Shown here: positions 11,610 to 17,547 of the stretch, one piece after another
Layout: every line of letters starts with the position of its first letter
Position numbering within the stretch: position 1 is the stretch's first letter
From: Limnoraphis robusta CS-951
Lineage (GTDB): Bacteria; Cyanobacteriota; Cyanobacteriia; Cyanobacteriales; Microcoleaceae
Assembly (NCBI RefSeq): GCF_000972705.2
Contig: NZ_LATL02000146.1
Coordinates: forward strand, 1-17,547
DNA: 17,547 bases
Direction of reading: 5' to 3'
Made by a program: the position numbers and the translations under genes
The notes under the pieces: model-generated
What the model was told of the DNA's origin: nothing
Database searches by the model: none
What the model saw: only the letters and a program-made list of their open reading frames with translations

Positions 11610-14504
11610 TCAGCTTTGACTGACAGCTAATCGAGTGAATAATCGACGAATTTCTCCCATCCAGAGAACCATAGAAGTCCCGCCAATAATAATCAGCCAG
11701 TGTGTTAAAGATAGAGGTACGGTTCTAAACACTTGTCCACCAAACTGTACAATGATAATTTGACCGATTAAAATCAACAGAGCAATGCCAATAAAATTCC
11801 AATTCGTGGCTAAATTAGAAAAAACAGACTCTTTCAAGCCAAAACATTTGGCGTTAAACAAATTCCAAAATTGCAACATGACAAACGTTGTAAAAAACAG
11901 CGAAAGTTCATAGGGCGTAGTCGCATTATCCCGTTGAATATAAAGCAAAAACCCAGCCAGTAATAGGAGAAAAATCGGCCCAACGGTGAAAATACTGATC
12001 GCCATTGGTTTAGAAATAATAAACGCTTGGGAATCTCGAGGCGGCATTTCCATCACCTTTTGACTGGGCGGTTCTGTGGCTAACGCTAAGGCAGCAAAGG
12101 TATCCATAATTAAGTTGACCCAGAGTAATTGAGTCACCGTTAAGGGTAAATCAATCCCAATAAACGGCCCTAACAAGGCAATCCCACAAGCAGCCACATT
12201 AATAGTTAGCTGAAACAGAATAAATTTCTGAATGTTTTGATAAAGTGATCGCCCCCATAATACCGCTCGTTCGACACTGCCAAAAGAATTATCAAGTAAG
12301 ATAATATCGCTGGCTTCTTTACTAACAAATGTTCCACTTCCCATCGCTAAACCGACTTGTGCTTGGGATAACGCCGCCGCATCATTTGTTCCATCTCCGG
12401 TTACTGCTACGACTTCACCCATTGCTTGTAAAAGTTGTACAATCCGTTGTTTATCTTGTGGACGAGCGCGAGCAATGACTTTAGCATTTTTCAGCACAAA
12501 TTTGGCAGTTTCATCATCCATCAAACGCAACTGTGAACCCATGATAAAAGCATCAGGACTCTCATCTTGAGCGGCAATCCCAATTTGTTGAGCGATTTGT
12601 TGAGCCGTCAATAAACTATCACCCGTGATCATTTTGACATCAATTCCCGCACTCAAACACAATCGTACCGCATCAGGAACTTCGGGTCGAACGGGGTCAG
12701 CAATGGCAACAAATCCCAACCAAATCATGTCTTCATGTTCTTCAAGATTGACGTCTTGTTGGTGCATTGTGGGTTCGGCAATATAAGCAAATGCCAGGGT
12801 TCTTTTTCCCATTGCTTCGTACAGTCTCAACTCTTCTATGAGTTCTTTTCTTTCTTCGGGTCGAATAACGCTCACGCCTGCGGGAGTCAAAATTTGATCG
12901 CAGTGAGAGAGTAAAATATCGGGAGCGCCTTTAATATGCAAAACAGAACGACCTGTAGAGGGAGAAATACCCAAAGTTGTCATATACTTGCGTTCAGAAG
13001 TAAATGCAAGTTGATGGGTGACAACAAACTGTTCGCGACTGGTGACATAATCAACGTTAAAATTGCCTAACCACAACAATAAAGCGCCTTCTGTGGGGTT
13101 TCCTAAAGGGTGAGAAGCTTCTCCGGGATGACGTTCTAAGTTGGCGGTACTGTTGGCGGTTATTGCTTCAATGAGTAGCGGATTTTCTTTAAGAGGAGTG
13201 TTCCATAAACAAGGAAAATCATAGTTACTAACCTGCATTTGATTGAGCGTTAAAGTCCCTGTTTTATCTGAACAAATCACCGTCGCCGCCCCAATGGTTT
13301 CGCAGGCGTGCATTCGTCGTACTAGGTTATTTTGTTTTGCCATTTTATCCATACTGTAGCCCAGACTGAGGGTAACACTCAGAGGCAATCCTTCTGGTAC
13401 GGCTACTACAATGACAGCAACGGCAATCATAAAATAGGTGAGAAATTCAGCCGCAACAGAGGCGGGTATCCACTGCGTTGGAGAACCGGATATCCAGTTG
13501 AACCCGTAGCCGATTCCAATACTTGAAGCAAAAATGAGTAATCCGAATCCAAAGGTTTTTAACCACTCAATCCAGTTATTTTCTGCCAATTCCTCCGGGA
13601 GTTCGATCTCATATCCGGCTACTTCTAAACCATCATAAACGATGGGCAACCAAACCGGAATTAAAGCAATTGTTAGACTGATGATTAGGGAGCTAATGAT
13701 GTACCATTGAGAGAAATTAAGAGCGAGTTCACCGGTGATAATTCCTCTAACAACCAAAGCAATATCAATCAAAATGGCGATCGCTAATCCTAATACACCG
13801 ATGAGTTTGCTTAAGCCATCAAGTTGTTGATTTAAAGGCGTTTCAACATCGTTAGGATCAGCAACTGAACGAGCCGTTTTACCGATTTCAGTGTGATCAC
13901 CAACGGCTGTAATTTGAAGAATACCATGTCCATCTGTGACATAGGTTCCCCGAAAAACCTGATCGGGAGGATAGGCTATATCTTCATGCCAATCATCAGA
14001 AGTAGCGAAGGCGACTTTGTTGACTGAGGCGGACTCTCCGGTTAAGTTTGCTTCATTAACTTTCAGGGAAACTGCATCTAAAATTCGAGCATCAGCCGGA
14101 ATTTCATCGCCCAATTCAACCAAGACAATATCACCCACTACAATGTCTTTTTTGGGGACGGTTGTATAGCTATCATCTCGAATCACATTGATGGGAACTT
14201 CATCATTAATTTGATTGAGGATATTAAATTCTTGATTGGCTTTATATTCATTGATAAAAGCAACCGTTGTTGCCAGTATAATCGCTACAATAATACCAAA
14301 TCCTTCGAGAGCATTTCCTTCAAAAATACCCACGCTAATGGCGATCACTGCGGCAACAATCAGAATCCGAATAATTGGATCATCAAACTTTTCTAAAAAT
14401 TGTTTCCAAATGGGATCACGTTCTGGCGGTGTGAGAATATTAACGCCGTGAGTTTGGCGACTTGCCTCAACTTCTGCGGATGTTAGTCCTTTGAGGTGGT
14501 TCAT
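11610..14504 (-). CDS. PMCA-type Ca2+-transporting P-type ATPase
   Basis: Taken from ATG at 14504 the protein has 964 residues and opens MNHLKGLTSAEVEASR, the usual start of this family; an in-frame GTG at 14630 would add 42 residues that look unrelated. All P-type motifs are present: TGES (155-158), PEGLP in M4 (370-374), phosphorylated D413 in DKTGTLT, KGAP (525-528), TGD (627-629) and GDGTND (703-708). N797 and D801 in NLIMDT of M6, with the M4 glutamate, form the Ca2+ site. It should pump Ca2+ out of the cytoplasm at the cost of ATP. Between M3 and M4 it carries about 80 extra residues (about 265-350) with two further hydrophobic segments, a variant seen in bacterial PMCA-type pumps. Other divalent cations such as Mn2+ are possible substrates. 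It may be transcribed with the SDR gene downstream, though a hairpin separates them. Confidence 0.92.
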   Translation of the reverse strand: MNHLKGLTSAEVEASRQTHGVNILTPPERDPIWKQFLEKFDDPIIRILIVAAVIAISVGIFEGNALEGFGIIVAIILATTVAFINEYKANQEFNILNQINDEVPINVIRDDSYTTVPKKDIVVGDIVLVELGDEIPADARILDAVSLKVNEANLTGESASVNKVAFATSDDWHEDIAYPPDQVFRGTYVTDGHGILQITAVGDHTEIGKTARSVADPNDVETPLNQQLDGLSKLIGVLGLAIAILIDIALVVRGIITGELALNFSQWYIISSLIISLTIALIPVWLPIVYDGLEVAGYEIELPEELAENNWIEWLKTFGFGLLIFASSIGIGYGFNWISGSPTQWIPASVAAEFLTYFMIAVAVIVVAVPEGLPLSVTLSLGYSMDKMAKQNNLVRRMHACETIGAATVICSDKTGTLTLNQMQVSNYDFPCLWNTPLKENPLLIEAITANSTANLERHPGEASHPLGNPTEGALLLWLGNFNVDYVTSREQFVVTHQLAFTSERKYMTTLGISPSTGRSVLHIKGAPDILLSHCDQILTPAGVSVIRPEERKELIEELRLYEAMGKRTLAFAYIAEPTMHQQDVNLEEHEDMIWLGFVAIADPVRPEVPDAVRLCLSAGIDVKMITGDSLLTAQQIAQQIGIAAQDESPDAFIMGSQLRLMDDETAKFVLKNAKVIARARPQDKQRIVQLLQAMGEVVAVTGDGTNDAAALSQAQVGLAMGSGTFVSKEASDIILLDNSFGSVERAVLWGRSLYQNIQKFILFQLTINVAACGIALLGPFIGIDLPLTVTQLLWVNLIMDTFAALALATEPPSQKVMEMPPRDSQAFIISKPMAISIFTVGPIFLLLLAGFLLYIQRDNATTPYELSLFFTTFVMLQFWNLFNAKCFGLKESVFSNLATNWNFIGIALLILIGQIIIVQFGGQVFRTVPLSLTHWLIIIGGTSMVLWMGEIRRLFTRLAVSQS

Positions 14505-15082
14505 GTCTTTTGCCGAATTTGTAAGAGGTTTTCTAGATAACGCTTGAGTGTAAATGCACGACCTTGACATCAATCGCTTCTGATTAGACAGATCGATGAA
14601 TCTCAAACGAGGGAGGGTTTTCCAGTTCACAGTCTGAAGGGTCAGTCAGTTATGAATGGATAAAGTGCGGTATACTAACTTGTTTATTCAGCGTAGCAGA
14701 ATTGCAGAAAAATTGTAACAGGGTGAACGTTTTTGCTCTAAGGTCATAGGTATAAATTCCTTATACTTACCATGAGCTAACCTAAAGGGAGAGAGGAATT
14801 CTTTTCAGCCAGTTCAGTCATTAAAGCATTTAAAAATTCAACGTTTTTCGCTCATTAAATTTCAGGTGATTTTTAACTTTCCACCCAATTTAGCCCAATA
14901 GACTCATTCTCTAAATTATTTAATTTTTTGGAAAAATAAACAGTATCATAATTATCAAAATGAGATTTTAACTGGCGCTTATTGATTGCTCTGTTTTTGC
15001 TCAAACACAATCACTAAATTGAGGAAATTTTTCATCGGGAGAACTTGTAGACTGATGATCTGTCTTCTGATAATCATTTTAA
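14505..15082. other. Divergent intergenic region between Ca2+ ATPase and phosphodiester glycosidase
   Basis: About 580 nt, AT-rich, with no convincing gene. It contains a perfect dyad GTATAA/TTATAC (14750-14766), a near-palindrome TCATAATTATCA (14946-14957) and a Fur/Zur-like box directly before the glycosidase start. No clear -35/-10 pair was found for either gene, and no terminator. Confidence 0.45.
15068..15082 (+). promoter_or_regulatory. Fur/Zur-like operator candidate at the glycosidase start
   Basis: TGATAATCATTTTAA matches the 7-1-7 Fur-family core TGATAATnATTATCA at 12 of 14 positions. It ends immediately before ATG at 15083, so a bound repressor would block initiation. AT-rich DNA gives such matches by chance, hence the low confidence. 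Confidence 0.3.
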
Positions 15083-15946
15083 ATGATCATGGGAAAATAT
15101 ATTTTTTTGTTAAGTTTTGCATTTTTGTTAAGTTTTTTGCTATATCCCTCCTTTCCCCAAGTTAACCCGGCTATTCCGGCTGAGTTTAGCTTAATTCAAA
15201 CTGTTACTGGGATTAAACTTTATCGTAATCCTAAAGGTGATTTTATTCAAGTCATCGACCTGAGTCAAGGAGCATCTATTGAAGTGCTTTTAGGTGAACC
15301 CGTCGGGGAAGGGGAAGCTGCGGCTTATGGGGGTAAAAATCCTCTGTTTCAACGTCAAACGCTGCAACAATTTTGGTTAGAATTTTCTGAAACTTTTGGT
15401 GAAAAAGCATTTTCAGTTTATAATGGTCAGTTTTTTAACCTCAAAAACCCCAGCGCCTTGGCTTTTCCGGTTCAAGTGAAGGGAAAATTAATCACGACAG
15501 GTTATGCTGGAAATACTGAATTTCCCGGAGAAAAAGTAGTTTTAGGACTTGCAGAAAATCGGGCTGATATTCTTCCATTTTCAGAAGACAGCAATTTTCA
15601 AAAAGATTCATTTCCCTTTGATCACGCAATTGTTGGAATTCGAGAAGATGGCGGCACAAAAACCGTTGAATGGTATTCAAAAGATCCCTTAAAAGAACGA
15701 CCCCGAACATTTATGGGTGTTGCTAATTTTGACCATATTTTTATTTTAACGTCTCCCGGAAAAACTCAAGGAGATGCCGCTAAAATTTTAAAAGCGTTTG
15801 GTGCAGAAAAAGTGATGATGCTGGATGGTGGGGGTTCCACTCAACTGATAATCAAAGGAATAGATTTTGTTTCTTCCACTGACGCAACACCTCGAACGAT
15901 TCCCCAAGCCATAGGAGTATTTGAAGGCAAAAAAAAGGGAGAATAA
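15083..15946 (+). CDS. Exported phosphodiester glycosidase family protein (NAGPA domain)
   Basis: A 287-residue protein with an N-terminal hydrophobic signal segment (about 5-22), followed by a phosphodiester glycosidase (NAGPA/DUF2233) domain: NGQFF (114-118), the mid-domain RPRTFMGVA (206-214), and the hallmark MMLDGGGSTQL (245-255). Family members hydrolyse N-acetylglucosamine-1-phosphodiesters or act on exopolysaccharide and cell-wall sugars; the substrate here is unknown. Two ATGs (15083, 15089) are possible starts and neither has a clear ribosome-binding site. The last codons (KKKGE) lie inside the terminator of the convergent DoxX gene. A Fur/Zur-like box lies immediately upstream. Confidence 0.85.
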   Translation: MIMGKYIFLLSFAFLLSFLLYPSFPQVNPAIPAEFSLIQTVTGIKLYRNPKGDFIQVIDLSQGASIEVLLGEPVGEGEAAAYGGKNPLFQRQTLQQFWLEFSETFGEKAFSVYNGQFFNLKNPSALAFPVQVKGKLITTGYAGNTEFPGEKVVLGLAENRADILPFSEDSNFQKDSFPFDHAIVGIREDGGTKTVEWYSKDPLKERPRTFMGVANFDHIFILTSPGKTQGDAAKILKAFGAEKVMMLDGGGSTQLIIKGIDFVSSTDATPRTIPQAIGVFEGKKKGE

Positions 15947-15961
15947 TTTTATTTTTCTCCC
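15929..15961 (-). terminator. Rho-independent terminator of the DoxX gene, inside the 3' end of the glycosidase gene
   Basis: GGGAGAA (15937-15943) pairs with TTCTCCC (15955-15961), a perfect 7-bp stem with an 11-nt loop. Read leftward it is followed by eight T's (15936-15929), a classical terminator for the minus-strand gene starting at 16425. The A run is also the Lys codons of the glycosidase C-terminus. Confidence 0.75.
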
Positions 15962-15984
15962 AAATATAAGATTAATTTTTGGAT

Positions 15985-16425
15985 TTAATTCTTACGATTT
16001 TTCAGCCAACTATCAACAGAAAGAGAGTTAAAGCTATAACCCGATAACAAGATAAAAAAGACCAGACAGTAAATTAACTGTGAAGATGCTGTATCCCATT
16101 TCTGAAGTAAACACACGCCAAACATTAACGGCAACATTAACGTAAAACCTGCAATAATTGCATTACGAGTTTGAAAGCCAATAATCATTAAAAAACCAGA
16201 AATTAATTCAACAATGGGAATAAAAAATGCAGGAATTGCAATCATAAATTCAGGCACAGGTAATCCTTCGTACAAAGCCACTTGTGAGGCGACAAAGCCG
16301 GGAATATTGCCAATTCGGACTAACCCATGCACCATAAAGTTAATCCCAAATACCAGACGCAAAAGAGTATAAGCTAAGATGATATCCTGACGACGAAGGA
16401 GAATAGGAGTTTCGTTAAGTTTCAT
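15985..16425 (-). CDS. DoxX-family integral membrane protein
   Basis: A 146-residue protein with four predicted membrane helices (about 17-36, 60-83, 88-108 and 116-133) and the DoxX-like arrangement RLVFGINFMVHGLVRIGN in the first helix, then a short loop and PAFFIPIVELISGFLMIIGF. DoxX-family proteins are small membrane subunits linked to quinone- or redox-associated functions, but the role of most bacterial members is unknown. Start ATG at 16425. It lies 85 nt downstream of the dienelactone hydrolase-like gene on the same strand, so the two may be co-transcribed, ending at the terminator at 15929-15961. Confidence 0.82.
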   Translation of the reverse strand: MKLNETPILLRRQDIILAYTLLRLVFGINFMVHGLVRIGNIPGFVASQVALYEGLPVPEFMIAIPAFFIPIVELISGFLMIIGFQTRNAIIAGFTLMLPLMFGVCLLQKWDTASSQLIYCLVFFILLSGYSFNSLSVDSWLKNRKN

Positions 16426-16488
16426 GGTTCAACTGAGAGTAGATGTTGGTTTTATTGACTGATTTCCCTCAGTTTAGGTTCAAATATG

Positions 16489-16496
16489 GCGATCGC
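16489..16496. repeat. HIP1 octamer GCGATCGC (one of seven in the window)
   Basis: Intergenic copy of the highly iterated palindrome of cyanobacterial genomes. Other copies start at 1468, 3414, 6839, 9782, 10965 and 13777. Useful mainly as a lineage marker. Confidence 0.9.
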
Positions 16497-16510
16497 AATT
16501 TATCCCCAAC

Positions 16511-17383
16511 CTATTTTAAGTGTTGATTTAAAAAGGTAATGGTCTTTTTCCAAGCATCTTCAGCCGCTTCTGCATTATAACGAGTACCCGAGGGATTTGC
16601 AAAGGCATGATCCGCATTTTCATAGATATAAATTTCGGGTGACTTTCCAACTTGTTTTAAAGCGGCTTCAAACTGACGAACTGTTTCGACTGAAGGATTA
16701 TTATCGAGTTCGGCAAAAATCCCTAAAATCGGCATTTTTAAAGCTTTAAGCTGATTCGGGTTGGTTTCAATTCCGCCACCATAATAAATCACCGTTGCAT
16801 CCAACTCTTCAGGAAAGAGTAAGGCGGTATTCAGTGACCAAGTTCCGCCAAAACACCAACCAATACTCGCAATTTTTGGAGCTTTTTTATCTTGAGATAA
16901 ATATTGATAGGCTTGACGAATATTGTTTTTCAAAGGTTGTTCATTATTTCGGGCTGCTGTGACTAATTCTCTGGCTTTTTCAGGATTGTCTGCAACTTCT
17001 CCCCCATACAAATCAACAGCTAAAGCCACATAGCCTTCTCCGGCGAGTCGTGAGGTCATGCTTTTAATATTATCATTTAATCCCCACCATTCATGGATGA
17101 CAATTAAAGCAGGTAAAGATTCTTTTGCTTCCGTAGGACGAGCGAGATATCCGACTAAATCTTGATTGTTTAAACGTCCGTAAGTGACTGATTCTGTTTC
17201 TACAGGTTGACTCGGTTCAACGGCTACGAGGGGAGAAGAAAGGGGAAGATCATGCTGATGAGATCTCCACATTTGAGTAACACCATCTGGGGTGAGGCTA
17301 TGACTCGCATCACCGGAATATTGACTTCCCCACAGAATTATCCCTAAAAACGTTAACAAAGCCAGTCCTAAGAATTTACGCAT
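16511..17383 (-). CDS. Exported dienelactone hydrolase-family protein
   Basis: Taken from ATG at 17383 the protein has 290 residues and begins MRKFLGLALLTFLGIILWG, a signal peptide or membrane anchor; a TTG at 17398 would add five residues before it. The remainder is an alpha/beta hydrolase of the dienelactone hydrolase family: HEWWG (97-101, E98), nucleophile C177 in IGWCFGG, D227 in FAELDNNPS and H259 in NADHAFANPS give the Cys-Asp-His triad. Classical dienelactone hydrolases are cytosolic enzymes of chloroaromatic breakdown; this one appears exported and lies among surface-related genes, so it is more likely a general esterase or lactonase. Followed by the DoxX gene after 85 nt. Confidence 0.88.
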   Translation of the reverse strand: MRKFLGLALLTFLGIILWGSQYSGDASHSLTPDGVTQMWRSHQHDLPLSSPLVAVEPSQPVETESVTYGRLNNQDLVGYLARPTEAKESLPALIVIHEWWGLNDNIKSMTSRLAGEGYVALAVDLYGGEVADNPEKARELVTAARNNEQPLKNNIRQAYQYLSQDKKAPKIASIGWCFGGTWSLNTALLFPEELDATVIYYGGGIETNPNQLKALKMPILGIFAELDNNPSVETVRQFEAALKQVGKSPEIYIYENADHAFANPSGTRYNAEAAEDAWKKTITFLNQHLK

Positions 17384-17547
17384 GAGAGTTTGATCCAAGT
17401 TTTACAGTTCAGAGTTTAGCGCATCCGGCTAATTTTTTCAGGGAATAGCGATGAGCCGCAATCACTGAACCCTCGAACATACCCTCACTCTAATATTGAT
17501 TTAGATAAAAATAAAACCGGGGTAACAATAATTACATCTAAAAACAG

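Noticed and set aside
14505..14630. 42-residue N-terminal extension of the Ca2+ ATPase from GTG 14630
   Set aside because: The family begins at MNHLKGLTSAEV; the extension is basic and unrelated, with no ribosome-binding site before the GTG.

Overview
The window looks like chromosomal DNA of a filamentous cyanobacterium (Oscillatoria/Planktothrix/Arthrospira-like). This rests on gene content (DUF1822, CHAT proteases with solute-binding domains, a cyanobacterial sigma-70-like regulator, a PMCA-type Ca2+ ATPase) and on seven copies of the cyanobacterial HIP1 octamer GCGATCGC at 1468, 3414, 6839, 9782, 10965, 13777 and 16489. The lineage is inferred from family knowledge, not from a search.

Layout. 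1-437: gene-poor left edge with hairpins, a possible 3' end of an IS200/IS605-type gene and a good sigma-70-like promoter pointing right. 438-2990, minus strand: a membrane-anchored class A beta-lactamase-like serine hydrolase, then a WecG/TagA/CpsF glycosyltransferase carrying a C-terminal double MshEN-like repeat. 2991-3652: divergent control region with helically phased CTTTACA repeats and a TATAAT box that should drive the glycosyltransferase leftward. 3653-10369, plus strand: the most interesting part, a compact operon-like cluster of a sigma-70-like regulator, a DUF1822 protein, a CHAT protease fused through one membrane segment to a LIVBP-type periplasmic-binding domain, a 41-codon remnant of a second DUF1822 gene, and a second CHAT protease fused to a PstS-type binding domain. 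10428-14504, minus strand: a small unknown protein, an SDR oxidoreductase and a PMCA-type Ca2+ ATPase. 15083-15946, plus strand: an exported phosphodiester glycosidase. 15985-17383, minus strand: a DoxX-family membrane protein and an exported dienelactone hydrolase-like protein.

How the central genes may work together. The two CHAT proteins have very similar cytoplasmic halves, both with the His and Cys expected of active caspase-like CHAT peptidases, but unrelated extracytoplasmic sensor domains. The DUF1822 remnant just before the second CHAT gene shows that a DUF1822-CHAT unit was duplicated, after which the second DUF1822 decayed and the sensor halves diverged or were exchanged. The inferred model is a transmembrane sensor-protease pathway: periplasmic ligand binding controls a cytoplasmic CHAT protease, which acts on DUF1822 and/or the sigma-like protein. 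The domain content is read directly from the sequence; the signalling order is inference.

The remaining genes look like ordinary cyanobacterial chromosomal genes. No CRISPR array, rRNA, tRNA or complete insertion sequence was recognised.
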